Assembly (NCBI GenBank): GCA_038225555.1
Contig: JBBRRB010000024.1
Span: forward strand, 29,284-93,283
Direction of reading: 5' to 3'
Origin: JANXQZ01 sp038225555
GTDB taxonomy: Bacteria > Acidobacteriota > Terriglobia > Bryobacterales > Bryobacteraceae
DNA length: 64,000 bases
The notes beneath the pieces were generated by a model that saw only the letters and a list, made by a program, of their open reading frames with translations, had not been told where the DNA came from and made no database searches. This document shows, in pieces, positions 8,930 through 17,376 of the stretch. The position numbers and the translations under genes are program-made. Position 1 is the first letter of the stretch. Each line of letters begins with the position of its first letter.

Positions 8930-9475
8930 TCAACTGAGGGGGCACTCGCCCAAATCCACCCACGTTTTGTAACGCGTGGCCTGTACGAAGGTAAGCGTCT
9001 CAACTCGAAAAGTTCGTTTAAACGTGAACTGAGCCCAGCGGCTGCGGGCGACTCGGACCAATTCGTCCAATTCATCGCATTTCAGTTCCTGGGCCAGCGT
9101 GATATGCGGATGGTAGGGAAAGCGCTCTTTAAATCTTACTGCGCCTGCATCCATCGCATCGTGCATCCGGCGCATCTCATCCGCTCCCTTGCCAACGGAA
9201 ATAAAGATGACTTCGGAAGAAGGGAATATCTCCACGCCGCTTACAGTCACCTCAAAGGGACGATAGCTTCGGGCAGCCTCGCGAATCTCGCTCAGTGCGA
9301 CGTCCCACGAGGCACTCGCAGGACGAGGAGGAAGGACAGTTATGTGAGCGCGGAGAAAACAATTTGGAACCAACTCCTGACGCAAGCGATTCAGGAAGCC
9401 AGACATGGGCTCGGGAATATAGCTCACTAATGCAAACGAGTTGATCCGTTCCGTGGGGATCGGATCGGGACACAT
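8930..9475 (-). CDS. 2'-5' RNA ligase family (2H phosphodiesterase) protein
   Basis: A 181-residue 2H phosphoesterase with both catalytic HxT motifs: H44-I-T46 in RAHITVLPP and H124-I-T126 in YHPHITLA. The family hydrolyses or forms 2',3'-cyclic phosphate or 2'-5' bonds in RNA or nucleotides; the substrate here is unknown. Length and spacing of the two motifs (about 80 residues) are normal. Ends facing the small basic gene and is 5 bp downstream of the hypothetical gene at 9481, on the same strand. Confidence 0.88.
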   Translation of the reverse strand: MCPDPIPTERINSFALVSYIPEPMSGFLNRLRQELVPNCFLRAHITVLPPRPASASWDVALSEIREAARSYRPFEVTVSGVEIFPSSEVIFISVGKGADEMRRMHDAMDAGAVRFKERFPYHPHITLAQELKCDELDELVRVARSRWAQFTFKRTFRVETLTFVQATRYKTWVDLGECPLS

Positions 9476-9480
9476 AAATT

Positions 9481-9795
9481 CTAGATAGTACCTCTTACCT
9501 CGGGCTCTGCGCCCGTGACTGGGGGCGGCTCCGGAACAAACCAGCGCGCCTCTTCAAAGCCTACATACTTGCAGATGCGCAGTTGCTCCCCTTCGCTCTC
9601 TAAAATATCACCTAGCTCCAGAGGACGCTCGGATTCGCGCAATCTTTGCCACGCTCCGTAAGGCGTATCGGATTCCACGGTTTCGGCTTTCTCATAGTCC
9701 TTGGGCTTCACCGAGGTGACTCCGCTGGTGTGCGGCGCCCAGCGAAACTGCTGGCGAGGAGCGTCCTTTAGACGGTGCACTTGATAACGTGGCAT
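9481..9795 (-). CDS. Conserved-looking hypothetical protein
   Basis: A 104-residue soluble protein with no family I recognise. Visible features are the basic N-terminus (MPRYQVHRLKD), a central RPLELGDILESEGEQLRICKYVGFEEARWFVPEP that reads like a small beta-barrel, and an acidic Pro-rich tail. The gene is 5 bp upstream of the 2H phosphodiesterase gene, so both are probably on one transcript. Confidence 0.6.
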   Translation of the reverse strand: MPRYQVHRLKDAPRQQFRWAPHTSGVTSVKPKDYEKAETVESDTPYGAWQRLRESERPLELGDILESEGEQLRICKYVGFEEARWFVPEPPPVTGAEPEVRGTI

Positions 9796-9853
9796 GCGCT
9801 TATACTGCTATTTTAAGCCAGACCGCAGGAGACTGGAAAACTGGGCGGCTGCG

Positions 9854-10597
9854 CTACTTTTTCGCCGGATTGGTGAAGGAGTCGTCCGGAACGGAATCCA
9901 GAATGTCCACGGATCCCATATTGATCGACATCCCTTGGTCGTTGGTGTGGTTGCTGGCGAGCTTCACGCCTTTATGTTCGCCGTACTGCCAATCCCACGA
10001 TCCCTTGTTGCCGCTTTGAAGGGTGTACTCCCAGTGTTCCATCATGTGGGTCTTGGGAGAGACGAAGGCGTGGTACATATCGCCGGGCGTGAGGCCCACG
10101 TGGTCGAACGTAAGTTCCACGACATCGTAGCCCTTTTGCTGTCCTACATATTTCAGATGCACGCCGCTGTCCAGCCATTTCCAGGGCATCATGAGCCAGT
10201 AGACGTCGTTCGTATAAGAGGCGTACGCATCCTTGAGCGCCTTGGCGGACTCGGCCCCTTCGAGTTTCTTGCCGCCGACATAGACCGATCCTTCGCGATT
10301 CGCCAAGTTCATGAGGGCCGTGCGCGGCGCGCCCTCTTTCGTGCTGTCGTCCAGGCGGTATCGCCCGGTGCGCTTATCCCACAGATGAGTGCGGCTGGCG
10401 ACTTCTTTCCCGCCTTTACTCACTTTGAAATCGAATCGCAGGAAGTGCGCGGAATTCCAGGCGTTCTGCCCGCCCATGGCCTGGACCATCGCCTCCGCGA
10501 TCGCGACCGACTTGGCGTCGCTCTTAGCCGCGACCGCAGGATATGCCGCCCTCGCCAGACAAAGGCAGACAATTGCAAGAGTACGCATTCGAGTCAT
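9854..10597 (-). CDS. Exported lipoprotein-fold (LolA/DUF6503-like) protein
   Basis: A 247-residue protein with a signal peptide (hydrophobic residues about 5-22, likely cut after AVA). The start of the mature part, AEAMVQAMGGQNAWNSAHFLRFDF, and repeated paired strands with VELTFDHVGLTPGDMYHAFVSPKTHMMEHWEY resemble exported proteins with a half-barrel lipid-carrier-like fold, seen often in Bacteroidota and Acidobacteriota. No enzyme motif. ATG 10597 is preceded by GGAG eight bases upstream, which decides the start over a second ATG three codons later. Divergent from the M13 peptidase gene. Confidence 0.72.
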   Translation of the reverse strand: MTRMRTLAIVCLCLARAAYPAVAAKSDAKSVAIAEAMVQAMGGQNAWNSAHFLRFDFKVSKGGKEVASRTHLWDKRTGRYRLDDSTKEGAPRTALMNLANREGSVYVGGKKLEGAESAKALKDAYASYTNDVYWLMMPWKWLDSGVHLKYVGQQKGYDVVELTFDHVGLTPGDMYHAFVSPKTHMMEHWEYTLQSGNKGSWDWQYGEHKGVKLASNHTNDQGMSINMGSVDILDSVPDDSFTNPAKK

Positions 10598-10647
10598 AGA
10601 AACTTCTCCGAATTCCTAATGTAACAGTCCGCCTGGTCGCACGTAAA

Positions 10648-12705
10648 ATGATAATGATGCTCCCCTTGCTTAAGCGATCGTGGCTGCTTTTCGCCGCGCC
10701 CGTTCTTCTGGCCCAGACACAGGAAGTGAAGCCGCTAACGTCGCTGCCTTACACTCCGAGCCTGGATGTCCCTTCCATGGACCGCTCGGTTGACCCCTGC
10801 GTCGATTTCTACAAGTACTCTTGCGGCGGATGGGTGAAAAGCAACCCGATTCCGCCCGACCAGTCCGTCTGGGATGTCTATGCGAAGTTGGGCGAAGAGA
10901 ACACCCGATTCCTGTGGGGACTGCTGGACGAAGCTTCGAAACCAACGCCCAAACGCAGCTCGGTGGACCAAAAGATCGGAGATTATTTTGCGTCTTGCAT
11001 GGATGAGAAAACGGTGGACGAGCAAGGGTTCAAGCCGCTGCAGCCGGATTTAAACCTGATCGCTTCAATGAGAACGGTCCGCGACCTGCCGCACGTGCTG
11101 GCCAAACTCCATTTATCCACGGCCAGCGCCGGAATGCTTTTCGGATTCGGAGCCAATCAGGATTTCGACGACTCGAACCGGGTGATCGCCTTCGCCGGCG
11201 CCGGCGGACTCGGGCTGCCGGATCGGGACTATTACACCAAGACCGACGCCAAATCGGAAGAGATTCGGCAGAAGTACGTCGCGCATGTAAAGCAAATGCT
11301 GCAGCTTTTGGGAGACTCGCCGGAGATTGCGGCGTCCGAAGCGCAAACAATCATGCAGATGGAGACGGCGCTGGCGAAGGCTTCGCTAACCCGCGTGGAG
11401 CAGCGCGATCCGTACAAGCTGAAACACAAGTTGACCCGGCCGGAGCTGAAGGCGCTCACGCCTGCCTTCGATTGGGACAAATACCTGGCCGATTTGGGGC
11501 TATGGAAGATCGAGACGATCAATGTGACTGAACCGGAGTTCTACAAGCAGATCGATTCCCAACTCAAATCGCAGAAGGTGGAGAACTGGAAGACCTATCT
11601 GCGATGGCACCTCGCCCATTACTCGGCGCCATATCTCTCTTCCAGCTTCGTGAATGCGAATTTCGATTTCTACGCCAAGTATTTGCGCGGCGTTCCCCTA
11701 TTGCAGCCGAGGTGGAAACGCTGCGTTCATTTGGTGGACCGCCAACTAGGTGAAGCGCTCGGACAGGCTTTCGTAGCCAAAACATTCGGACCCGAGGTGA
11801 AGGACCGCACAGTGCAAGTCACCCGCCACATCGAAGCGGCCATGGAATCGGAGATCAACCAGTTGGACTGGATGGGGCCGGAGACCAAGAAACAGGCGCT
11901 GGCAAAGCTGCACGCCATCGTGAACAAGGTGGGGTATCCCGACAAGTGGCGCGATTACGCTCCCGTGGAGATCAAGCGCGGCGATTTCACCGGGAACGTC
12001 GCCCGGGCGACTCAATTCGAATCCAAGCGCGATCTCGCCAAGATCGGAAAGCCGGTGGACCGCGGCGAGTGGGGTATGACTCCGCCCACCGTCAACGCTT
12101 ATTACAACCCGCAAATGAACGACATCAATTTTCCGGCTGGAGTGCTGCAGCCGCCGCTGTTCGATTTCAAGATGGATGACGCGCCAAACTACGGCAACAC
12201 GGGCGCGACCATCGGACACGAGCTTACCCACGGCTTTGACGACGAGGGTCGCCAATTTGACGCCAAGGGCAACTTGAAGGATTGGTGGACCAAGAAAGAT
12301 GCCGAAGCGTTCGAGGCACGCGCGAAGTGCGTTTCGGATCAATATGCGCAATATACGGTGGTCGACGATATCAAAATCAACAGCAAGCTAACGCTAGGTG
12401 AAGATGCTGCGGACCTCGGAGGCACGCTGCTGGCGTACATCGCTTGGAAGCGAGCTACAGAAGGTAAAGACCTGCAGCCGGTGGATGGATTTGCTCCAGA
12501 GCAGCGCTTCTTCATTGGCATGGCGCAGTGGGCTTGCGGAAGCGAGCGTCCCGAGAGCAGGAGAGTGAAGGCCGTGACGGATCCGCATTCGCCGAACGAG
12601 TACCGCATCAATGGGGTGGTCGCGAACATGCCGGAATTTGGCCGGGCGTTCGCCTGCAAGGCGGGCCAACCGATGGTGCGCGAGAATGCCTGCAAGATTT
12701 GGTAG
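10648..12705 (+). CDS. M13 family zinc endopeptidase (neprilysin/PepO-like)
   Basis: A 685-residue secreted M13 metallopeptidase. A signal peptide covers roughly residues 1-22. N-terminal region has DPCVDFYKYSCGGW, normal for the family. The catalytic domain has NAYYNPQMNDINFPAGVLQPP, the zinc site GHELTHGFDD (HExxH at about 523-527) and LTLGEDAADLGG, where the Glu is the third ligand and the Asp polarises water. It ends in CKIW, the family's conserved C-terminal Cys-x-x-Trp. These enzymes cleave short peptides outside the cytoplasm. Its last 20 bp overlap the start of the TPR gene. Confidence 0.93.
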   Translation: MIMMLPLLKRSWLLFAAPVLLAQTQEVKPLTSLPYTPSLDVPSMDRSVDPCVDFYKYSCGGWVKSNPIPPDQSVWDVYAKLGEENTRFLWGLLDEASKPTPKRSSVDQKIGDYFASCMDEKTVDEQGFKPLQPDLNLIASMRTVRDLPHVLAKLHLSTASAGMLFGFGANQDFDDSNRVIAFAGAGGLGLPDRDYYTKTDAKSEEIRQKYVAHVKQMLQLLGDSPEIAASEAQTIMQMETALAKASLTRVEQRDPYKLKHKLTRPELKALTPAFDWDKYLADLGLWKIETINVTEPEFYKQIDSQLKSQKVENWKTYLRWHLAHYSAPYLSSSFVNANFDFYAKYLRGVPLLQPRWKRCVHLVDRQLGEALGQAFVAKTFGPEVKDRTVQVTRHIEAAMESEINQLDWMGPETKKQALAKLHAIVNKVGYPDKWRDYAPVEIKRGDFTGNVARATQFESKRDLAKIGKPVDRGEWGMTPPTVNAYYNPQMNDINFPAGVLQPPLFDFKMDDAPNYGNTGATIGHELTHGFDDEGRQFDAKGNLKDWWTKKDAEAFEARAKCVSDQYAQYTVVDDIKINSKLTLGEDAADLGGTLLAYIAWKRATEGKDLQPVDGFAPEQRFFIGMAQWACGSERPESRRVKAVTDPHSPNEYRINGVVANMPEFGRAFACKAGQPMVRENACKIW

Positions 12706-13918
12706 GTGGCCGGGCGGTTTCGTCCTGGCTTGTTCACTGGCTTTTTGCGCCGACACATTTCAACAACTGGAGAACCGGGGCAGGGAATTGAAGGCCAACG
12801 GGGATGCGGCGGGCGCGCTGGCTTCCTTTGAACAAGCTGCGGCCCTGCGCCCCAAGCTGGCGCCGCTGCAGGACGAAATCGGCTTCCTGCTCGCGGTCCT
12901 TCAGCGCAACGAGGAGGCGATCTCAAGATTCAAGGCGGCCGTGGCGCTCGACCCGAAATACGCGCCTTCGCATTTTCATTTGGGCATCGCTCAGTGGCTG
13001 GCACAGGATTACGCGCATGGCCTTCCCGAATTGCAGACTGCGGCGGCCCTTGCTCCGCAAACCTTCGATTATCAATATAGATTCGGAACGGCGCTGGTCG
13101 ACGTGGGTCAGTTTAAAGAGGCTGTCGCGCCTTTAAAGGCGGCGGCGGCGATCAAAGCAAGCGAGCCCAGCGCGTGGTTCCAGCTTGGCGTGGCGCTCCA
13201 GAAGTCGGGGGATTTGGCGGGGGCGGAGAAAGCTTATTGGCAGGCTGTGGAGTTGAATCCAGGCGACGTGAATGGCCGAAATGCCTTGGGCTTGGCGCTG
13301 GTGAATACGCGGCGTCCCGAGCAGGGGATCGAGCAGTTTGAAAAAATTCTCGCGCTTGAGCCGGGGAACAACACGGCGAAACTGAACATTGGGTTTGCGT
13401 ACTTGCAGAAGTCGGATCTAGAAAAGGCGATCCCGCAGTTTCGCGCGGTGATCGCAGCCGAGCCGGCCATGGCGAGCGCGCACTACGATCTTGGCGTGGC
13501 CCTGAAACAGAAAGATAGGTTGGAAGAAGCCAAGTTGGAGTTGCAAAAGGCAATCGAACTAGAACCGTCCTTGGCGGAGGCGCACTATACGCTCGGCATC
13601 CTGTATTGGCAGTCCGGTGAATTCGAGCGAACGGTTGCCGAGATGCAGGCGGCTGCGAGTCTTCGTCCAGACAATGGAGAAGCGTTTTTCATGCTCGGAA
13701 CCGCGCTGAAGCAGAAGGGCGATTTAGCGGGTGCCGAATCGGCGTTGCGACAGGCGATGCGGCTGAATCCGGGAAATCCCGGTCCTTACAACACGCTCGG
13801 GCAGGTGCTGAGGCAGAAGGGCGATATTGCAGGCAGCAAGGCGGCCTATGCGGAAGGGGCGATCGTCAAACAAAGGGCTGAAGCTGCTCAGGCCGAACTG
13901 CTTAACAGAAAGCGATAG
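12686..13918 (+). CDS. Exported tetratricopeptide repeat protein
   Basis: A 410-residue protein with an N-terminal signal sequence (VLACSLAFCADTFQQ) and about eleven successive TPR units, each about 34 residues with the pattern W/A-x-x-LG-x-x-x and A-x-x-x-F/Y. Examples are APSHFHLGIAQWLAQDYAHG and AEAHYTLGILYWQSGEFERT. TPR arrays bind other proteins; no partner is evident. ATG 12686, inside the 3' end of the M13 gene, is chosen because it gives a proper signal peptide; translation may be coupled to the M13 gene. Confidence 0.83.
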   Translation: MPARFGRWPGGFVLACSLAFCADTFQQLENRGRELKANGDAAGALASFEQAAALRPKLAPLQDEIGFLLAVLQRNEEAISRFKAAVALDPKYAPSHFHLGIAQWLAQDYAHGLPELQTAAALAPQTFDYQYRFGTALVDVGQFKEAVAPLKAAAAIKASEPSAWFQLGVALQKSGDLAGAEKAYWQAVELNPGDVNGRNALGLALVNTRRPEQGIEQFEKILALEPGNNTAKLNIGFAYLQKSDLEKAIPQFRAVIAAEPAMASAHYDLGVALKQKDRLEEAKLELQKAIELEPSLAEAHYTLGILYWQSGEFERTVAEMQAAASLRPDNGEAFFMLGTALKQKGDLAGAESALRQAMRLNPGNPGPYNTLGQVLRQKGDIAGSKAAYAEGAIVKQRAEAAQAELLNRKR

Positions 13919-14048
13919 AGTTTAATCCCTCCGACTATGCCATCTGCGCGATTGTTTGCGAGGGTACGTAGTGTTACGCTCTTGTAACAGCAAGAGTGGG
14001 CATCTTAACATCCGGGTCGCGCCGTTATTATTTTACAAAGAGGATAAA

Positions 14049-15457
14049 ATGAATCGTCTATCGCGCAAGTGGTTTGGTAATCGGCTAATTGCTCTATTCA
14101 CTCTGACGCTACTGTTAGGAATCTGCTCCGAACGAGCGTTTGCCGACCAGTATTACCTGGCCACAGGGTCAAACGGCATTGCTGGCAGTCTCTATCTTAT
14201 TGATCCCGCTACCGGCGCCACGTTGCAGACGATCGGGCCGCTCAAAGACAGTATTGGGAATGCCTACGGGCTCACAGGTTTGGCCTTTCAAACCGGCACC
14301 AATATTTTGTACGGGGCCACAACCAACAGCTCGCCCACCGCCCCCGGCCATCTGGTGACGGTGGATCGAAGCACAGGCTTGGTTACCGACATTGGTCCTT
14401 TCTTCGCGCTGAGAGCCTCTGGCACCTTTGGAGACATCACGTTCGACCCGACAACGGGGATTCTTTATGGTGCGCACGCAAATGGCACACGTGGGGATAA
14501 TTGGCTATACACCATCAATTTGGCCACCGGAGCTGCCACTAAAGTGGGCGTTGGAAGCCGGACTGAATCAGGGGGGACGGATTGGCATCTAACGCTGCGG
14601 GAATGCTATTCGCCACGCCCGACGGCAACTCTGCGGTAACCACGCTGCGTTCGGTGGATAAGGCTACAGGCAATGAAACCGTAATAGCTCCCCTAACCGG
14701 AGGCAATTTGCCGCCTATCATCGATGCTATGAAATTCAACAGCACCGGAATATTGTTTGGCATTCAGACCGACCAATCGATTAGTCCGACCACAACCCAT
14801 CTAGTCACAATCAATACCACAACTGGAGTTGTCACCAACCTCGGACCCACGGTAGGAGACGCCGATGCGCTTGCGATCTTGTTCTCCTCTCCAATCGCGT
14901 CCTATCAAGTCCGGTACGCGGCAAACCTGAATATCGGGGACTCGGTGATAGACATAACGAATTCCGGCGACTCGTCCACCGTCGCCCTTCCAACGCAGAA
15001 CGGCAACTTGTGTGTGAATGCCTACACATTCTCGCCGGATGAGCAGTTGGTATCCTGCTGCGCTTGCCTGCTCACCCCAGACGGGCTTGTTTCGCTGTCG
15101 GTGAAAAACGACCTGATCAGCAACACGCTAACCCCGGGCTCTCCGACCTCGGTGGTCGTCAAGTTGATCGCATCCAGCGGGGGGACCACGTTTGGTTCCT
15201 GCAACGCGGGCACGGTCGGAACGGGGACCAATCTTCTCGCTCCCGGACTTGCTGCTTGGGGCACTACTCTTCACGCCCTGCCCGGAGCCGCGCCGAACAC
15301 GTACGGCACTGCGGAGACACCTTTTGTGAATGCGACCCTCAGCACTTCGGAGCTGACCCGCATCACTACGCTTTGCAGCTTGATTCAGTCGAACGGCAGC
15401 GGTTACGGCATTTGCAAGGTTTGCCGGCTTGGCGGTCAGGGCGGAAACAAGCAGTAG
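14049..15457 (+). pseudogene. Exported beta-propeller-like protein with Cys-rich C-terminal module, frameshifted
   Basis: The sequence encodes one protein in two frames. Frame A starts at ATG 14049, after a good Shine-Dalgarno (AGAGG), and gives a signal peptide (cut after AFA) plus repeats of the type LYLIDPATGATLQTIG and YGLTGLAF, as in beta-propeller-like secreted proteins. At a run of six Gs (14571-14576) the coding sense moves to another frame. From there GDGLASNAAGMLFATPDG continues the same repeats into a C-terminal eight-cysteine module (about 14903-15454) ending GGNKQ. Restoring one G would rejoin the frames. It is either a sequencing error, a true mutation, or slippage. The next gene carries the same C-terminal module. 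Confidence 0.75.
14903..15454 (+). repeat. Eight-cysteine C-terminal module, copy 1
   Basis: About 184 codons beginning YQVRYAANLNIGDSVID and ending CRLGGQGGNKQ. Eight cysteines occur at LCVN, SCC, ACL, SCN, TLCSL, ICK and VCR. Copy 2 at 16799-17344 shares all eight and most other residues, while the DNA differs at many third positions, so protein sequence appears selected. The module is at the C-terminus of two proteins with different N-terminal parts. Its function is unknown; disulfide bonding or metal binding is possible in an exported protein. Confidence 0.8.
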
Positions 15458-15472
15458 TTATACCCCTTGATG

Positions 15473-15539
15473 AGCATACCGCTACTGGCCGTATCGGTAT
15501 GCTAGACTACAAACTCCCGAGTAAATTTCTCCGGAGTTT
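15473..15539 (+). terminator. Two back-to-back hairpins between tandem secreted-protein genes
   Basis: Hairpin one has 9-bp perfect arms AGCATACCG (15473-15481) and CGGTATGCT (15495-15503). Hairpin two has arms AAACTCCCGAG (15511-15521) and CTCCGGAGTTT (15529-15539), with one C-C mismatch and a 7-base loop, followed by only a short T run. The second hairpin ends eight bases before the ATG at 15548. It could be a weak intrinsic terminator for the upstream gene or a structure controlling the next start. Only the base pairing is seen; the role is inferred. Confidence 0.45.
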
Positions 15540-15547
15540 TGTATAGG

Positions 15548-17347
15548 ATGAATGTAAGCCTGCGGTCCGCCTTCGGAAACAAGGCTGGCGCGCTGGTCCT
15601 ATGTTGCGGCGCTGCCGTGTTTGGACAGTGCGTCTTCGGTCAAAATCTGCAACATGGCGTGGTGTGGAAACAGACCACAAGCGCGCCATTGGGAACGCAA
15701 GGGGCAGCCGCTTTGCAAGATGCTCCCATTGCGCATTTACAATACTACGGCGGTCCCATTGTTCAGAACCCTGTCTTTGTTAACGTATCCTGGGGTCCGA
15801 ACGTCGCCTCTTATGGCACCCAACTCGACGGCTTTGTAAGTCAAGTTGCCTGCTCGGCGGAGTGGACCAGCACGATGGCGCAGTATACGGGCGGCTCTGG
15901 ACCCCTCACGCACATCGAGCCTGGCACCTTCTGGGGTTCGGTAGTGCTCACTCCCGCCAGCAACGCGACCACTTTAGACGACTCGGTAATTAAGACCCAA
16001 ATAGCGAAATGGATTGCTGATGGAAAACTGCCGCCCAACGACGGCAACACCATCTATTCGGTCCTGTTCCCGCCTGGCATCAAAATAACCCAGGGCGGGA
16101 CATCGTCCTGTGTTTCCGGAGGGTTCTGCGCCTATCACGGCACGGCCGCCGGAGCGAACGGCAAACACATTCTATATGCCGTATTGCCCGATCAGGGTCC
16201 GGGGTCCGGATGCAATTCGGGCTGTGGCAGCAATGCAACACTTCTCAATAACGTTACGTCGGTTCTGTCCCATGAGCTTGCGGAAACGATCACCGACCCG
16301 GAGGTTGGCCTGGCGACGGATTTCGCGCCGCCTCTGGCTTGGTACGACGCGCAGAAAGGGGAAATCGGCGATATCTGCAATGCTAATCAGGGAACGCTGT
16401 TGGGTTGGACCGTTCAAAAGGAATGGAGCAACGTGGATAATGCCTGTGTCGCTCAGAGTCAAGGCTTTGCGATCAAAGCTGGCTCTATTGGCATCGCCAC
16501 TGGTCAAAGCGGTTCATCGACGATTACTACTCAATCGATCGGAGGCGGCTCTGCCCTTCCGATAAATTTTGCCGTTACTGGCTTTCCTACGGGCGTGACG
16601 GGGGGATTTGGTTCCCTCACGGCCAGCGCTGGCACCTCCTCGACGCTCTTTTTGTTGGTTGACGCGAGCGCGGTGCCCGGCGTCTATTCGGTCCCGATAA
16701 CTGGCATCTCGGGAGGAATTCAACATTCCACCCCACTGACGCTGACTATCTCTGCCGGTTTGCAACCCCAATCACCGTTCTCTCCATCGTTCGCTGCCTT
16801 CCAAGTTCGTTATGCGTCGAACTTGGATGTCGGCGATTCAGTCATTGATCTCACGAACACCGGTGCCTCCTCAACCGTGGCAGCTCCAACGCAGAACGGG
16901 AACCTTTGTGTAAATGCTTACGCGTTCTCGCCCGACGAACAGTTGGTTTCCTGCTGCTCCTGCCTGGTGACGCCCGACGCTCTTCTTTCGCTTTCCGTCA
17001 ACAACGACTTGCTCAGCAACACTCTGACTCCCGGTGTTCCGACATCCGTGGTGGTTAAGCTGATCGCAACCAATGGCGGCTCTTCGGCTACTTCGTGCAA
17101 CGCTGCAACGGTTGGGACGGGAACCAACAGTTTAGCGACAGGGCTGTCCGCGTGGGGCACTACAATTCATACGCTGGCAACGCCGGGAACGTACGGCACA
17201 GCGGAGACGCCGTTCGTGGCGGCGACTCTGAGCACTGCAGAGCTTGCCCGGATTGCCAGTCTCTGCGGACTGATTGAATCAAATGGCAGCGGATACGGCG
17301 TTTGCAAATCTTGCCGGCTCGGGGGCCGGGGCGCGAGTAAGCAGTAG
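15548..17347 (+). CDS. Exported EXORDIUM/PHI-1-like metalloprotease-like protein with Cys-rich C-terminal module
   Basis: A 599-residue exported protein with a signal peptide ending near FGQ. The middle resembles the phosphate-induced protein 1/EXORDIUM group: YYGGPIVQNPVFVNVSWG, then LSHELAETITDP, WYDAQKGEIGDIC, and QKEWSNVDNAC. The HELAE stretch is like a zinc-binding helix but is not HExxH, so peptidase activity is uncertain. A beta-sandwich-like segment (about 315-410) follows, then the eight-cysteine module shared with the upstream gene. ATG 15548 is chosen over an in-frame TTG three codons earlier. No role is established for bacterial members. Confidence 0.75.
   Translation: MNVSLRSAFGNKAGALVLCCGAAVFGQCVFGQNLQHGVVWKQTTSAPLGTQGAAALQDAPIAHLQYYGGPIVQNPVFVNVSWGPNVASYGTQLDGFVSQVACSAEWTSTMAQYTGGSGPLTHIEPGTFWGSVVLTPASNATTLDDSVIKTQIAKWIADGKLPPNDGNTIYSVLFPPGIKITQGGTSSCVSGGFCAYHGTAAGANGKHILYAVLPDQGPGSGCNSGCGSNATLLNNVTSVLSHELAETITDPEVGLATDFAPPLAWYDAQKGEIGDICNANQGTLLGWTVQKEWSNVDNACVAQSQGFAIKAGSIGIATGQSGSSTITTQSIGGGSALPINFAVTGFPTGVTGGFGSLTASAGTSSTLFLLVDASAVPGVYSVPITGISGGIQHSTPLTLTISAGLQPQSPFSPSFAAFQVRYASNLDVGDSVIDLTNTGASSTVAAPTQNGNLCVNAYAFSPDEQLVSCCSCLVTPDALLSLSVNNDLLSNTLTPGVPTSVVVKLIATNGGSSATSCNAATVGTGTNSLATGLSAWGTTIHTLATPGTYGTAETPFVAATLSTAELARIASLCGLIESNGSGYGVCKSCRLGGRGASKQ
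16799..17344 (+). repeat. Eight-cysteine C-terminal module, copy 2
   Basis: About 182 codons beginning FQVRYASNLDVGDSVID and ending CRLGGRGASKQ. It aligns end to end with copy 1 at 14903-15454 with almost no gaps; cysteines at LCVN, SCC, SCL, SCN, LCG, VCK and SCR match one for one. The two copies read alike as protein but differ at many synonymous sites, which points to an old duplication or domain shuffling kept under selection. Confidence 0.8.
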
Positions 17348-17376
17348 AATCAGGCAAGCGATACTGACGTCAATGG

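Noticed and set aside
8791..9075. A minus-strand gene covering the end of the small basic gene and the 2H phosphodiesterase
   Set aside because: It overlaps two better-supported genes and has no pattern of its own.
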